Source of the DNA: Corynebacterium sp. TAE3-ERU12
GTDB taxonomy: Bacteria > Actinomycetota > Actinomycetes > Mycobacteriales > Mycobacteriaceae
Length of the DNA stretch: 64,000 nt
NCBI RefSeq assembly: GCF_019209905.1
Contig: NZ_JAHUTM010000001.1
Span: forward strand, 744,001-808,000
Reading direction: 5' to 3'
Shown piece after piece: positions 9,282-19,936 of this stretch. The notes beneath the pieces were generated by a model, which was not told the origin of the DNA, searched no databases, and worked only from the letters and a program-made list of their open reading frames with translations. The stretch's first letter is position 1, and every line of letters begins with the position of its first letter. The translations under genes were made by a program, and so were the position numbers.

Positions 9282-11465
9282 CTAGCCGCGGGAAGCCAGC
9301 CCCAACGGCAACACCTGCGCCCCCGCCTGCTCGGCGACCTTCGCCCCAGCAACCGTCACCGACCAGCCAGTGCCCACCACGTCGGTAAGCAATAACACCG
9401 GGGAGTCATCAGCCCGGGCGGCCAATAACTGCGGGATACTAGCCCACTGCCAATGCTGCAAAAGGCGCGCAACCCGGTACGCGGAGTTCTGCGCCGCAAC
9501 TGGTTCACCACCTTGCACCACCGGCAATTCGCCCAGGTACGTCATCCGGCCAATCTCAGCAATGCTTTGCCCACAGCACCTCAACATCTCGGTGCGGGCC
9601 GGGTCCGTGCTGCCCAACACAAGCACCGAACCAGGGCGCCTATCCCACGACCAGTCCGATAGCACCGCCACAATCCGGCGCAGCCACATATCATCACCCC
9701 AGCTCGCCGCCCCCGTCGGCCGCCACTGATTGAGCTCCAATAGTTGCCGCAGCGCCGGGCCACGGGAAATATCACTGAGCCGGCCAAGCACCCGGCCATC
9801 ACCCAACGCATTGGGCGCCCCACGGCCAGAGCCCAACCGGATCTTGCCCTTCACCGGCACACCCAGCCGGTCCATCCCCGTCGGCCACTGCTTCCGGGCC
9901 GGCACCACCACACCAGGGGCAGACATTTCCCCAGCAACACGCTGCGCCATATCCGCATCAATATCGGTCGGCAAGGACACACCACGGCAGTTATCACAAC
10001 GCCCGCACGGCCCAGCAATCTGCGGATCATCAAGCTCGGCGCGCAAAAACACCATCCGGCACTTGCCAGTGGCCTCATAATCGAGCATGGACTGCTGCTC
10101 GGCGGCGCGGGCAGCGCTCAACCCCGCATACCGGGCCCGGTCGTACTCCCAGCCAGCACCAGTAGTGATATAGCCACCCTTGACCCGGCGCACCGCATTA
10201 TCGACATCAAGGACTTTCAACGCCTGTGTGAGCCGACTATTGGGAATATCCACCAACGACTCGATCACACCGAGTGAGGCCGGGGCCCCATCCCGTGATG
10301 CAATGGCATCAAGAATTTCATGCACCTTCTGCTCATCGGGGAAAGACACCGACGCGAAGTACTCCCAGATCTCCTGGTCCTCCACACCCGGCAACAGCAC
10401 TACCTCGGCACGCTCAGTGGCACGCCCGGCACGGCCAATCTGCTGGTAGTAGGCAATAGGCGACGACGGCGCCCCCATATGCACAACGAAGCTTAAATCA
10501 GGTTTATCGAAGCCCATCCCCAACGCGGAGGTCGCCACCAAAGCCGTGAGCTCATTATTCAACAAGGCTTGTTCTAACCGTTCGCGCTCATCAGCGTCAG
10601 TGCGCCCGGTATAACTAGCGACCTGCCAACCAGCCGCCCCCAAAGCCTGAGCGAGTTCCTCCGCCGCGGCGACAGTGAGGCAATAAATAATGCCGGAGCC
10701 ACCAAAATCACCCAGGTGCGTGGCTAACCACGCAGGCCGGGAGGTGGTATCCGCCAGCTGCACAACATTGAGGTGCAAAGATTCGCGGTCCAGGCTGCCG
10801 CGCAACACCTGCGCCTGCCCACCAAGTTGAGCACGCACATCAGCAACCACCCGGTCATTTGCGGTGGCGGTGGTGGCAAGCACCGGCACATCTGGCCGCA
10901 AATCGGCCAACAAGTCCCGGATTCGGCGGTAGTCAGGGCGGAAATCATGGCCCCAGTCGGAAATGCAGTGCGCCTCATCAACAACCACCAAACCCGCCTG
11001 CTGCGCAAGACGCGGCAGGGTGGTCTCGCAGAAATCCGGGTTATTCAGCCGCTCCGGGGAAATCAGCAGCACATCGACGCCACCGGCACTAATCCGGCCC
11101 GAAATCTCCTCCCACTGGGTCATATTCGCCGAATTGAGGGTCTCGGCAACAATGCCTGCCCGACGGGCCGCGGCGACCTGATTGCGCATCAACGCCAGCA
11201 GCGGGGAAATAATCACCGCCGCCCCATAACCTCGCCGCCGCAGCAGCGCAGCGGCAATAAAATACACCGCAGATTTTCCCCACCCCGTGCGCTGCACCAC
11301 CAACATCCGCTGATTGTGATTAACCAAACCATCAATCGCACGCCACTGGTCATCACGCAACGCAGCACTGTGACCAGCTAAGGCGCGCAGCAGTTGCTCA
11401 GCTTCAGCGCGGGATGCGGCGGTGGGCTGGGACGTCGGGGAAGCGGAATCAGAGTGCTGCGCCAT
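9282..11465 (-). CDS. recQ: RecQ-family ATP-dependent DNA helicase with a C-terminal phosphoribosyltransferase-like segment
   Basis: A superfamily 2 helicase of 727 residues, probably for DNA repair. The start at 11465 (MAQHSDS) is the most likely; the frame is open further upstream but there overlaps the obg promoter. Visible are the motif I variant TGWGKS (residues 60-65, where a classical RecQ has TGxGKS), [15 protein letters not shown] (163-177), TTATA, and motif VI region [12 protein letters not shown] zinc-type CGRCDNCRG follows in the RQC region. The last about 110 residues contain [18 protein letters not shown], which resembles the PRPP loop of ComF-type phosphoribosyltransferases, a fusion found in some actinobacterial RecQ proteins. 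It is divergent from obg. Confidence 0.9.
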   Translation of the reverse strand: MAQHSDSASPTSQPTAASRAEAEQLLRALAGHSAALRDDQWRAIDGLVNHNQRMLVVQRTGWGKSAVYFIAAALLRRRGYGAAVIISPLLALMRNQVAAARRAGIVAETLNSANMTQWEEISGRISAGGVDVLLISPERLNNPDFCETTLPRLAQQAGLVVVDEAHCISDWGHDFRPDYRRIRDLLADLRPDVPVLATTATANDRVVADVRAQLGGQAQVLRGSLDRESLHLNVVQLADTTSRPAWLATHLGDFGGSGIIYCLTVAAAEELAQALGAAGWQVASYTGRTDADERERLEQALLNNELTALVATSALGMGFDKPDLSFVVHMGAPSSPIAYYQQIGRAGRATERAEVVLLPGVEDQEIWEYFASVSFPDEQKVHEILDAIASRDGAPASLGVIESLVDIPNSRLTQALKVLDVDNAVRRVKGGYITTGAGWEYDRARYAGLSAARAAEQQSMLDYEATGKCRMVFLRAELDDPQIAGPCGRCDNCRGVSLPTDIDADMAQRVAGEMSAPGVVVPARKQWPTGMDRLGVPVKGKIRLGSGRGAPNALGDGRVLGRLSDISRGPALRQLLELNQWRPTGAASWGDDMWLRRIVAVLSDWSWDRRPGSVLVLGSTDPARTEMLRCCGQSIAEIGRMTYLGELPVVQGGEPVAAQNSAYRVARLLQHWQWASIPQLLAARADDSPVLLLTDVVGTGWSVTVAGAKVAEQAGAQVLPLGLASRG

Positions 11466-11604
11466 AGCCTCACTACAGCACATGGGGTGGACATTGCGGT
11501 GGGATATGCCCCCAGGCCACACCGCTGAACTACGGTTAATGGACCGGACGTGCGACAATGCAGCGTTGGACCACCAACGCAGTCCCCGAGGAAAGGCCCA
11601 CCCC

Positions 11605-13104
11605 ATGTCCCGTTTTATTGACCGCGTCACCCTGCACCTGCGGGCTGGCAACGGCGGACACGGCTGTAACTCGATCCTGCGCGAAAAATTCAAACCCCTC
11701 GGCGGCCCCGACGGCGGCAATGGCGGCCACGGCGGCGACATCATCTTGAAGGTCGACCCGCAGGTACACACCCTGCTCGACTTCCACTTCCGCCCGCATA
11801 TCACTGCCGGTAATGGCAGCCCCGGTGCCGGCGATAACCGCAATGGTGCCCGTGGCGAAGACCTCATTATGGGCGTGCCCGAGGGCACCGTGGTCTCCGA
11901 TGCCGAAGGCAATGTGCTGGCTGACCTCATGGGTACCGGCACCGAATTTGTTGCCGCCGAAGGCGGCTACGGTGGCCTGGGCAATGCCGCTTTGGCCAAC
12001 CGCTACCGCCGTGCGCCGGGTTTCGCGCTGCTCGGCGAGCCCGGGGAAGAACGCGAACTCACCCTGGAATTGAAGTCCATGGCCGATGTGGGCCTGGTGG
12101 GGTTCCCGTCGGCAGGCAAATCCTCGCTGGTTTCTGCGATTTCTGCGGCTAAACCGAAAATCGGGGACTACCCATTCACCACCTTGCAGCCCAACCTTGG
12201 TGTGGTTCAGGTCAGCCATGACTCTTTCACCATCGCTGATGTGCCGGGCCTCATCCCGGGCGCCAGTGAAGGCAAGGGCCTGGGGCTGGACTTTCTGCGC
12301 CATATTGAACGCTGCGCTGTGCTGGTGCATGTGGTCGATTGCGCCACCTTCGAATCCGACCGCGACCCGGTCTCGGATATCCGCGCCATGGAGCACGAGC
12401 TGGCCAATTACACCGAGTCGCTGACCAAAAGCTCCACCTTGGGGGACTTGATGTCTCGCCCGCGTGTGATTGTGCTCAATAAGCTCGATGTCCCCGATGC
12501 GCGCGATATGGCGGAGATGATGTCCGAAGAAATCGCGTCGTTTGGCTGGCCGGTTTTCGAGATCTCCACGGCAACCCACCAGGGCCTGGACCAGTTGCGC
12601 TATAAGCTGCTTGAGCTGGTCAATCAGCACCGCAAGGACCACCCGGTGACGTCTACTGCCCCGGCTCAGGTGATCCGCCCGCAGGGGGTCAGCCGGCGTG
12701 TGAAGGACTTCACCATCGAAGCTGACCCGGATATTGATGGCGGGTTCTTGGTACTGGGCCGCAAACCGGAGCGCTGGATCCACCAGACCGATTTCGAAAA
12801 TGATGAGGCCGTCGGCTACCTCGGTGACCGCCTGGCCAAGCTTGGTGTGGAAGACGCTTTGGCCAAGGCCGGTGCGGTGGAGGGCTCCCCGGTGACTATC
12901 GGTGAGGTCACGTTTGAATGGCAGCCGCAGACCGCCGCCGGTATGGACGCGGAGTTGGCGAATCGTCGCGGTTCTGACCGCCGCCTGGACCGGGTGCGCC
13001 GTGCCAGCGCGGAGGAGCGCAAGCGTGCCTCCCAGGCCCGCCGTGGTCTTATCGACGAGTTCCAGTTTGAGGGTGAGCAGGCAGATCGGGAGCGTTTCCA
13101 GTGA
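11605..13104 (+). CDS. obg: GTPase Obg (CgtA)
   Basis: Essential GTPase for 50S subunit assembly and the stringent response. It has 499 residues. The glycine-rich OBG fold comes first ([10 protein letters not shown], then [11 protein letters not shown]), followed by the G domain with G1 GFPSAGKSS (167-175), G3 [16 protein letters not shown] and G4 NKLD, then an OCT domain with the [10 protein letters not shown]-like [10 protein letters not shown], and a charged tail. The frame is open upstream, but the ATG at 11605 gives the family N-terminus [12 protein letters not shown] and has GAGGAAAGG before it. The stop overlaps the proB start (GTGA), as expected for an obg-proB operon. Confidence 0.96.
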   Translation: MSRFIDRVTLHLRAGNGGHGCNSILREKFKPLGGPDGGNGGHGGDIILKVDPQVHTLLDFHFRPHITAGNGSPGAGDNRNGARGEDLIMGVPEGTVVSDAEGNVLADLMGTGTEFVAAEGGYGGLGNAALANRYRRAPGFALLGEPGEERELTLELKSMADVGLVGFPSAGKSSLVSAISAAKPKIGDYPFTTLQPNLGVVQVSHDSFTIADVPGLIPGASEGKGLGLDFLRHIERCAVLVHVVDCATFESDRDPVSDIRAMEHELANYTESLTKSSTLGDLMSRPRVIVLNKLDVPDARDMAEMMSEEIASFGWPVFEISTATHQGLDQLRYKLLELVNQHRKDHPVTSTAPAQVIRPQGVSRRVKDFTIEADPDIDGGFLVLGRKPERWIHQTDFENDEAVGYLGDRLAKLGVEDALAKAGAVEGSPVTIGEVTFEWQPQTAAGMDAELANRRGSDRRLDRVRRASAEERKRASQARRGLIDEFQFEGEQADRERFQ

Positions 13105-14234
13105 CCGTGGACGCTACGTTTTCCAGTTCTACCCGCGATGCCATCCGCGATGCGAAGCGGGTTGTGGTGAAAATTGGGTCCTCGTCGTTGACTGGCCCGG
13201 ATGGGCGTACTGACCCTGGGCGTATTGATGTCATCGCCGAGGCCGTCGAAAAGCGCATGGCGCGTGGCTCTGACCTTATTGTGGTGTCTTCGGGCGCGGT
13301 GGCCTCGGGGATGGGGCCGTTGGGGTTGTCCACCCGCCCGTCGGATCAGGCCACGAAGCAGGCTGCGGCGGCGGTGGGGCAGGTGCGCTTGGCCCAGGAG
13401 TGGTCGCGGTCGTTTGCCCGGTTTGGGCGTACTACCGCGCAGGTGTTGTTGACCTCGTCGGATGCGGGTAATCGGCAGCGTGCCCGCAATGCGCAGCGCA
13501 CTTTGGACCGGTTGCGGCAGCTATCTGCGGTGCCGATTGTTAATGAGAACGACACGGTGGCCACCTCTGAGATGCGGTTTGGCGATAATGATCGCCTCGC
13601 TGCGATTGTGAGCCATTTGGCGTATTGCGATGCGTTGATTTTGCTTTCCGACGTCGCGGGCTTATACGACCGCAACCCGGCTGAACCTGGTGCCCGGTTT
13701 GTGCCGGAGGTGTGGAGCGGAAGTGATTTGAAGTCGGTGGTGGCCGGTGATGGTGGCCGCCTTGGTACCGGCGGGATGGCGTCGAAGGTCTCGGCTGCGC
13801 GGTTGGCTTCTCGTGGTGGGGTGCCGGTGTTGTTGACCTCGGCTGACCAGATTGATCGCGCTTTGGATACCGCAGATATTGGTACTGCGTTTGCCCCGCG
13901 GGATCAGCGTATTTCGGCCTGGAAGTTTTGGGCGCTCTACGCTGCGGATTCTTCTGGGGTTTTGCGTATTGATGCTGGTGCGGTGCGTGCGGTGACGGAG
14001 AACCGCCGGTCGCTGTTGCCGGTGGGGATTACGTCGGCTGATGGGGAGTTCTCCGCCGGCGATATTGTCGACATTGTGGGCCCTAATGGTGAGATCATTG
14101 GCCGCGGTGAGATTGCCTTTAATTGGGAGGAGCTGGACCAGATTATGGGCCGGCCGACGACGGAGTTGCCGGATGCGTTGCGGCGCCCGGTTATCCACGC
14201 GGACTACCTATCGAATTATGCCTCCCGTGTATAA
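13101..14234 (+). CDS. proB: Glutamate 5-kinase with PUA domain
   Basis: First step of proline synthesis: ATP-dependent phosphorylation of glutamate. It has 377 residues, starting at a GTG that overlaps the obg stop. The amino-acid kinase domain shows [29 protein letters not shown] and [16 protein letters not shown] domain follows from about residue 275 ([10 protein letters not shown] to the end). The partner proA is not adjacent; a sortase and a small membrane protein are inserted between them. Confidence 0.96.
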   Translation: MTVDATFSSSTRDAIRDAKRVVVKIGSSSLTGPDGRTDPGRIDVIAEAVEKRMARGSDLIVVSSGAVASGMGPLGLSTRPSDQATKQAAAAVGQVRLAQEWSRSFARFGRTTAQVLLTSSDAGNRQRARNAQRTLDRLRQLSAVPIVNENDTVATSEMRFGDNDRLAAIVSHLAYCDALILLSDVAGLYDRNPAEPGARFVPEVWSGSDLKSVVAGDGGRLGTGGMASKVSAARLASRGGVPVLLTSADQIDRALDTADIGTAFAPRDQRISAWKFWALYAADSSGVLRIDAGAVRAVTENRRSLLPVGITSADGEFSAGDIVDIVGPNGEIIGRGEIAFNWEELDQIMGRPTTELPDALRRPVIHADYLSNYASRV

Positions 14235-14312
14235 AATCGCTGTGACTAGTCGAAACTGTGCTGTATTGGCCATAGGTGGCCGCCCCGCCGTGCGAGAGGA
14301 TGCCCCGACGCT

Positions 14313-15104
14313 GTGATATCCCGCGATCAGGATCAGTACCGCACGCGCCGTTCTTTGTCTGTTTTCAGCGTGCTGGGCGAGTTGATGGTGACCATTGCTG
14401 TGGTCTTGGCGCTGTTTGTGGTGCACCAGTTGTGGTGGACCGGGGTGGAGACCCGGCAGGCGCAAGATGAGATGCGTAAGGATTTGCAGGCCGAGTGGCA
14501 GCGTGAACTGCCGGGCCAGCCGGGCCAGCCTGGTCAGCCGGGTACGGCGGTGCCTGTGACCGCTAGTGGTGCGATGGGGTATTTGGAGATCCCCCGGATT
14601 GGTCTGGATGCGGTGTTCCAGGAGGGGGTGGGGCTACCGGTGTTGGCTAATGGCCCGGGCCGGTACCCGCAGTCGCAGCTTCCCGGTGAGGTCGGCAATG
14701 TGGCTTTCGCTGCGCACCGCGATGGTAATGCGGCGCATTTTTCGGAGTTGGACAAGTTGTCTACCTGCGATGAGATCATTGTGGAAACCGCCCGTACGCG
14801 GTATTTCTACCGGGTGTTGCCTACCGACGGGGCTGCGATGAATTGTGTTTCGGAGCAGACCCGGATGATGTTGGCTAGCCCGGAATACGAGAAGGTGTCT
14901 GGCCGCGAGATCGTGGTTCCCAGCAGTGATGGTGTGGTTGCCGCGGTCCCGCAGAGTTCGGGTATGGCCGGCGGCGATATGCAGCCGACTTTGCCGTTGT
15001 TGACGCTGACCACGTGCCATCCCCATTGGCAGAATGCGCACCGGATGATTATTCACGCGGTGTTGGAGAAGGCTGTTGATAAGCCGCAGCAGGAGGTGCA
15101 GTAG
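14313..15104 (+). CDS. Class E sortase
   Basis: A membrane-anchored transpeptidase that links surface proteins to the cell wall; class E enzymes prefer LAXTG-like signals. It has 263 residues: a single N-terminal membrane segment (about 18-38), a Gln/Pro/Gly linker with three GQP repeats (about 68-77), then the sortase barrel. The catalytic set is visible: His135 in AAHRDG, Cys235 in TLTTCHPHW and Arg244 in NAHRMI. The GTG at 14313 is supported by GAGAGGA about 12 bases upstream. It ends directly before a 50-residue membrane protein. No LPXTG- or LAXTG-bearing substrate was found among the proteins of this window. Confidence 0.9.
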   Translation: MISRDQDQYRTRRSLSVFSVLGELMVTIAVVLALFVVHQLWWTGVETRQAQDEMRKDLQAEWQRELPGQPGQPGQPGTAVPVTASGAMGYLEIPRIGLDAVFQEGVGLPVLANGPGRYPQSQLPGEVGNVAFAAHRDGNAAHFSELDKLSTCDEIIVETARTRYFYRVLPTDGAAMNCVSEQTRMMLASPEYEKVSGREIVVPSSDGVVAAVPQSSGMAGGDMQPTLPLLTLTTCHPHWQNAHRMIIHAVLEKAVDKPQQEVQ

Positions 15105-15257
15105 ATGTACGCAGCGTTATGGCGAGTCCTGCCTGGGCCGACGTGGGTGAAGGCGATTGAGGCGTTGGCCTTATTCCTGCTGGTGGTTTTTGTGTTGTTT
15201 GAGTTTGTGTTCCCTGAGGTGGCGCATATGTTGCCGTGGATGGACGTGGCGGTATAG
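15105..15257 (+). CDS. Small membrane protein paired with the sortase
   Basis: A 50-residue protein whose ATG follows the sortase stop with no gap (GTAGATG). It begins MYAALWRVLPGPTWVK, then has one hydrophobic helix (about residues 18-37, ALALFLLVVFVLFEFVF) and a short C-terminus. Similar MYAALWR-type peptides occur in Actinobacteria beside class E sortase genes, from memory of the family. The function is not established; a regulatory or structural role for the sortase is inference. Confidence 0.75.
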   Translation: MYAALWRVLPGPTWVKAIEALALFLLVVFVLFEFVFPEVAHMLPWMDVAV

Positions 15258-15293
15258 GCCCGCGCGTGCCCTGGCTTTTCTATGCTGGGTGCC

Positions 15294-16610
15294 ATGTCTT
15301 CGACCAATAGTGCCCCCGTTAGTGATTCCCGCGCCGCTGAGCGTGCTGAGGTTTTGGATAAGGCCCGCCGGGCTAAGGCTGTGACAGCCGAGTTGGCTGG
15401 TTATACCTCTGCTCGGAAGAACGAGATTTTGTTGGCCGCCGCTGATGCTGTGGTTGCGGCCACTGATCGGCTTGTCGCCGCCAATGAGCGCGATATTGCT
15501 GCTGGTGCGGAATCCGGGATGAGCCCGTCGTTGATTGACCGGTTGCGGCTGGGCCCGGATCGGGTGCAGGGCGTGGCTGCTGGTTTGCGTCAGGTTGCTG
15601 GTTTGCCGGACCCGGTGGGGGAGGTGTTGCGGGGCTCGACGTTGCCTAATGGGCTGCGGTTATCGCAGGTGCGGGTGCCGCTTGGGGTGATGGGCATGGT
15701 GTATGAGGCCCGCCCGAATGTGACGGTCGATGCTTTTGGGTTGGCGTTGAAGTCCGGCAATGTGGCGTTATTGCGTGGTTCTAAGTCCGCCAAGCGCACC
15801 AATGCTGCCCTTGTGGAGGTGCTGCGGGAGGTGCTTGTTGAGCAGGGGGCGCCGGCTGATTTGGTGCAGTTACTTCCGTGCGCGACTCACGATTCGGTGC
15901 AGGATTTGATTACTGCGCGTGGGCTTGTTGATGTGGTGATTCCGCGTGGTGGTGCTGGTTTGATTAATGCTGTGGTCACTGGTGCGACGGTGCCGGCTAT
16001 TGAGACCGGTACTGGCAATTGTCACCTGTATATCGATGCTTCAGCTGATCTGGAGCAGGCCATTGCGATATTGCTGAATGGCAAGACGCGGCGGCCGTCG
16101 GTGTGTAATGCCACGGAGACGGTGTTGGTTGATGCGGCCCTGCCGGCCGATCAGGTGCGCCGGGTTTTCACTGCGCTTGCCGACGCTGGCGTCACCGTGC
16201 ATGGTGACGTCGACAATCTCGCTGCTGCTGGTGTGGCTGGTGAGCTCCTTGATGCGGTGGTGCCGGCTACTGATGCGGACTGGAGTGATGAGTACCTGTC
16301 GATGGATATCGCCGCGAAGGTCGTTGATGGTGTGCACGCCGCGGTTTCGCATATCGCCCAGTTCGGTTCGGGCCATACGGAGGCGGTCGCGGCCCGGGAT
16401 TGGTATGTGTGTGAGGTTTTCGCCCAGGCTGTGGATGCGGCTGCGGTGTCGGTGAATGCGTCGACGGCCTATACCGATGGGGAGCAGTATGGCATGGGGG
16501 CGGAGATAGGTATTTCGACGCAGAAGCTGCATGCGCGGGGGCCGATGGGGTTGCCGGAGCTGACCAGTTCGAAGTGGATTGTTCGTGGCGATGGGCAGTG
16601 TCGGCCCTAG
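15294..16610 (+). CDS. proA: Gamma-glutamyl phosphate reductase
   Basis: Second step of proline synthesis: NADPH-dependent reduction of glutamyl-5-phosphate, an aldehyde dehydrogenase fold. It has 438 residues. Conserved segments include [26 protein letters not shown] (quoted in parts), [12 protein letters not shown], and the catalytic cysteine in [14 protein letters not shown]. The start at 15294 is preferred over the in-frame ATG at 15282: neither has a Shine-Dalgarno sequence, but TATGCT (15281-15286) lies exactly 7 bases before the ATG at 15294, fitting a leaderless transcript of its own. Glycine/valine-rich codon choice is as in the neighbouring core genes. Confidence 0.95.
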   Translation: MSSTNSAPVSDSRAAERAEVLDKARRAKAVTAELAGYTSARKNEILLAAADAVVAATDRLVAANERDIAAGAESGMSPSLIDRLRLGPDRVQGVAAGLRQVAGLPDPVGEVLRGSTLPNGLRLSQVRVPLGVMGMVYEARPNVTVDAFGLALKSGNVALLRGSKSAKRTNAALVEVLREVLVEQGAPADLVQLLPCATHDSVQDLITARGLVDVVIPRGGAGLINAVVTGATVPAIETGTGNCHLYIDASADLEQAIAILLNGKTRRPSVCNATETVLVDAALPADQVRRVFTALADAGVTVHGDVDNLAAAGVAGELLDAVVPATDADWSDEYLSMDIAAKVVDGVHAAVSHIAQFGSGHTEAVAARDWYVCEVFAQAVDAAAVSVNASTAYTDGEQYGMGAEIGISTQKLHARGPMGLPELTSSKWIVRGDGQCRP

Positions 16611-16709
16611 GGGGTAGTTAGCGCACGTGGCTGCGAGACCCCACGAAGTAGTATTCATTAAAAAGCTATTTTGCTTGTGAACTCGAAATGTGGTTGTTAG
16701 TGTGCGTGC

Positions 16710-18092
16710 ATGAAACCATCTCGTCGTATTCTTGCGCTTTCTTGCTCTGTAGCACTCTGTTTCGCCGCTACTGGGGTGGCGGCTGCGGCACCGTCGGAAG
16801 GCGGTGACGGGCCCTGGTGGACCGGTTCTATCGACCACGCGCCGGGCTCGGACTCGGGCTCTACTAATCCGGTCGGCAGTTCCCCGGCCGGTTCCTCCGA
16901 CCCGGCCAGCGACCCCTTCTACCAGCCGCCGGCTGATTTGCCGGAGCCTGGCGCACTTATCCGCACCCAGCCTGCCCCGCATATCATCGAGAAATTCGGT
17001 ATCGACTGGCCGGGCGTTTCGACCAAGATCTTGTACTCCTCAGTCAATGAGCGCGGCCAGCGAGTGGGGGTTTCTGGTTTCATCATCGAGCCCACCACCG
17101 AATGGGAGGGCAGTGGCCCGCGCCCCACCGTGGTTGTTGCCCCGGGAACAATGGGGCAGGGCGACCAATGTGCCCCGTCGGCGGGCTGGGGGCAGCTGGC
17201 CAATATTGACCTGGCGAACTCGTCCTTCGGCTTCGACTATGAGCTGCTCAGTGCCTATACCGCCAGCGCTAAGGGCATCCGGGTGGTGGTGACCGACTAT
17301 ATCGGCATGGGTACCCCTGGGGTGCATACCTACGTCAACTCCACTGATGAGGGCCATGCCGTATTGGATGCGGCTCGCGCTGCGCTGGAGTTTGCCGGAG
17401 ATCCGGCCGACTCGCCGGTGGGGGTGGTCGGTTATTCCCAGGGTGGTGGCGCCTCAGCTGCGGCAGCTGAGTACCAGCCTGCCTATGCGCCCGAGCTGAA
17501 TTTGGTGGCCGCATATGCCGGGGCCCCGCCGGCGAACCTGCGTGAGGTGCTAGACGGTATTGAGGGCGGCAGTATCGAAGGCGTGGTGGGTTATGCGCTC
17601 AATACTGGCCGTTTTTATAACCCCGAGCTTGAGCCGCTGGTCGATGCCTACCTCAATGATGAGGGGCGTCGTTTCCTAGAGACCACGAAGAACCAGTGCA
17701 TTGTGGACTCGGTAGCGATGTGGGGTTTCCGTAAGTCTTCGTCCTTCACTAAGGATGGCCGCCCCTTCAAGGCTCTTGTGGATGAGATCCCTGAGGTGGG
17801 GGAGTACCTGGATAAGCAGAAGCTTGGTCGGTGGAAGCCGGATGCGAAGGTGATGGTGCAGATCGGCGCTAATGACGACGCCATTCCGGCGGGGCAGGCC
17901 CGTCAGCTTGGTCGCGATTATTGTGCCCTGGGTGCCGACGTGAGCTACCTGGAAAATGACACCCCGTTGCTGATTGACAAGACCGGCCTGAACCATATTG
18001 TTCCGCTGTTGGCCAATATGCCGGACAGTATGGACTTCCTGGTCGCGGCCTTTAATGGCGAGGAGGTAGGCAATGACTGCGGCACGTTCTAG
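16710..18092 (+). CDS. Secreted lipase, LIP family, paralogue 1
   Basis: A predicted exported triacylglycerol or ester hydrolase of 460 residues (secretory lipase family, alpha/beta hydrolase). A Sec signal peptide is clear (MKPSRR, hydrophobic core to about 24, cleavage near AAA). A Ser/Pro/Gly linker follows, then the hydrolase domain with the nucleophile elbow VGYSQGG (Ser243), a likely Asp in IGANDDAIP and His in GLNHIVP. Four cysteines (GDQCAPS, NQCIVDS, DYCALG and C-terminal NDCGTF) recur in the two following paralogues and may form two disulfides. It is followed by its own terminator. Confidence 0.88.
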   Translation: MKPSRRILALSCSVALCFAATGVAAAAPSEGGDGPWWTGSIDHAPGSDSGSTNPVGSSPAGSSDPASDPFYQPPADLPEPGALIRTQPAPHIIEKFGIDWPGVSTKILYSSVNERGQRVGVSGFIIEPTTEWEGSGPRPTVVVAPGTMGQGDQCAPSAGWGQLANIDLANSSFGFDYELLSAYTASAKGIRVVVTDYIGMGTPGVHTYVNSTDEGHAVLDAARAALEFAGDPADSPVGVVGYSQGGGASAAAAEYQPAYAPELNLVAAYAGAPPANLREVLDGIEGGSIEGVVGYALNTGRFYNPELEPLVDAYLNDEGRRFLETTKNQCIVDSVAMWGFRKSSSFTKDGRPFKALVDEIPEVGEYLDKQKLGRWKPDAKVMVQIGANDDAIPAGQARQLGRDYCALGADVSYLENDTPLLIDKTGLNHIVPLLANMPDSMDFLVAAFNGEEVGNDCGTF

Positions 18093-18118
18093 TCGCCGCC
18101 GATAGCTTGCCTTTCTGC

Positions 18119-18152
18119 AGCGCCCCATCGTTGATGATGGGGCGCTGCTTTT
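18119..18152 (+). terminator. Terminator after lipase 1
   Basis: An 11-bp perfect stem (AGCGCCCCATC at 18119-18129 with 18136-18146), a 6-base loop, and then GCTTTTG. It implies that the lipases are separate transcription units. Confidence 0.8.
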
Positions 18153-18341
18153 GTGTGTTGCGCCGGCGCGGGTGGTTGTTGGTGTGGTTGGTGCACGATA
18201 CCCCGACCGGTATTGGTGGGTGTGTTCGGTGCTGTGAGCTGGGGTTTGTGGTGACTCTCGGGGGTTGTGGTGGTGGCTGAAAAAAATTGTGACTTCAATT
18301 CGTAAATTCCTAGCCAACATCATTAACAAAAGGTAATAATT

Positions 18342-19781
18342 ATGCGCATGAAACAGAATCCTTCTTTGTTGGCTGCCGCTTGTGCAGTGGCTATGACCCT
18401 GTCTGCGGCTGGTCCGGCCGCCGCCGCACCTGCCCAGCTCGACCCCTTCGCCGACCCATGGACCTCACTGGGGGAGGACATTGCCAATACCGACAACGCT
18501 GCCTTGCCCGGCCCCTTCGGCCAGGCACCTGGTTCTGATACCGGCTCGCTGGGCAGCTCTGGTTTGGGCCGTTCCGATGAACTGGATAACCCCTTCTACA
18601 CCGAGATCCCAGACGCCCTTGGTAGCCCAGGTACGGTGCTGAAAACCGAGCCCGCAGACCAGCTGTTAAGCATGGGGGAGACCGACTGGCCAGGTACGGC
18701 AACTCGGATCATGTACACCTCAACGAGGCAGAATGGTCAGCTCGCCCCGGTAACCGGGTTCGTCATTGACCCCGTGGGGGATTGGGAGGGCAAAGGCCCC
18801 CGCCCGACTGTGGTGCTCGCCCCCGGCACGATGGGGCAGGGTGACCAGTGCGCCCCGTCGCGAGGTAAATGGCTGCTGGGTGCTGTCGATGCGGAAAAGC
18901 CCAGCCTGAATTTCAACTACGAACTGCTCACCGCCTATGTCGCGGCAAGTAAGGGAATGCGGGTCGTTGTTACTGACTACATCGGTCTGGGCACCCCAGG
19001 GGTGCATACCTACGTCAATTCTGATGATGAAGGCCATGCAGTCCTGGATGCTGCGCGGGCAGCGTTAATTCTGGCTGGGGCCGATGCTGATGACCCGGTG
19101 GGCCTGGTGGGCTATTCCCAGGGTGGCGGCGCGGCAGCGGCTGCGGCCGAGCGTGCTGCCTCATATGCTCCCGACGTCAATCTCAAGGCCACCTATGCCG
19201 GAGCGCCGCCGGCGAACCTGCGCAAGGTGCTGCACCAGATCGACGGTAATGCCATCGTCGGGGCGATCGGCTACGCCTTGAACTCCGGTATCGAGTACCT
19301 GGAAGACGATGTTGATGTCGACGTCATCCTGGATCGGTTCCTCAACGACGAGGGCAAACGCTTCCTTGAGACCACGCAGGACCAGTGCATTGTGGACTCA
19401 GTCGCGATGTGGGGCACCCGGACTACTGACTCGTTTACTACCGACGGCAGTGATTTCGCCGCAGTGCTGGACCGAGAACCCGTCATTGCGGAGATTATTG
19501 ATAGTCAACAACTGGGGCTGCGCGATCTCAACGCCCCGATGACCATCGCCACCGGCGTTAATGACGATGCCATCCCCACCGGCCAGGTGCGCGAACTGGC
19601 GCAAAGCTACTGTGCGCGCGGCGGTCATGTTGCGTTCCGTCCCGACGAGATTCCCAGTATTTTGTCCCGCTCGGCACTGAACCATATTGCTTCCTCGCTG
19701 TATAACACCACTCCGTCGGTGGAATATCTCGTCGATGCGTTCAATGGTGAGCAACTGCCCAATGACTGCGGCTCCTTCTAG
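18342..19781 (+). CDS. Secreted lipase, LIP family, paralogue 2
   Basis: The second tandem copy, 479 residues, with a Sec signal peptide (MRMKQNPSLLAAACAVAMTL, cleavage near AAA at about 27). It has a longer variable linker after the signal than its neighbours. The hydrolase core matches lipase 1 closely: PTVVLAPGTMGQGDQCAPS, LVGYSQGGGA (nucleophile), GVNDDAIPTGQ, ALNHIASS, and the NDCGSF end. AAAGG lies upstream of the ATG. Compared with copy 1, the segment after the nucleophile has an acidic insertion (EDDVDVDV). Substrate specificity cannot be read from the sequence. Confidence 0.87.
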   Translation: MRMKQNPSLLAAACAVAMTLSAAGPAAAAPAQLDPFADPWTSLGEDIANTDNAALPGPFGQAPGSDTGSLGSSGLGRSDELDNPFYTEIPDALGSPGTVLKTEPADQLLSMGETDWPGTATRIMYTSTRQNGQLAPVTGFVIDPVGDWEGKGPRPTVVLAPGTMGQGDQCAPSRGKWLLGAVDAEKPSLNFNYELLTAYVAASKGMRVVVTDYIGLGTPGVHTYVNSDDEGHAVLDAARAALILAGADADDPVGLVGYSQGGGAAAAAAERAASYAPDVNLKATYAGAPPANLRKVLHQIDGNAIVGAIGYALNSGIEYLEDDVDVDVILDRFLNDEGKRFLETTQDQCIVDSVAMWGTRTTDSFTTDGSDFAAVLDREPVIAEIIDSQQLGLRDLNAPMTIATGVNDDAIPTGQVRELAQSYCARGGHVAFRPDEIPSILSRSALNHIASSLYNTTPSVEYLVDAFNGEQLPNDCGSF

Positions 19782-19816
19782 TCGAGCCAGCCAAGGTCGG
19801 TAATAACGCTCTACCT

Positions 19817-19866
19817 CCGGGTGGCTAGCTGCTGCAGTGTGACACTGCGGAAGATTGGCCACCCGG
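19817..19866 (+). terminator. Two-level hairpin after lipase 2
   Basis: An outer 9-bp stem (CCGGGTGGC at 19817-19825 with 19858-19866) encloses a perfect 7-bp inner hairpin (GCAGTGT at 19834-19840 with 19842-19848). No T-run follows, so this may be a terminator or another RNA or regulatory structure. Confidence 0.5.
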
Positions 19867-19936
19867 GGTTGCTGTATTCAGCGTGGCAGTATTGTCACGC
19901 ATACTTATTAGGTATCCAAAGCGATAGGAAAATATC

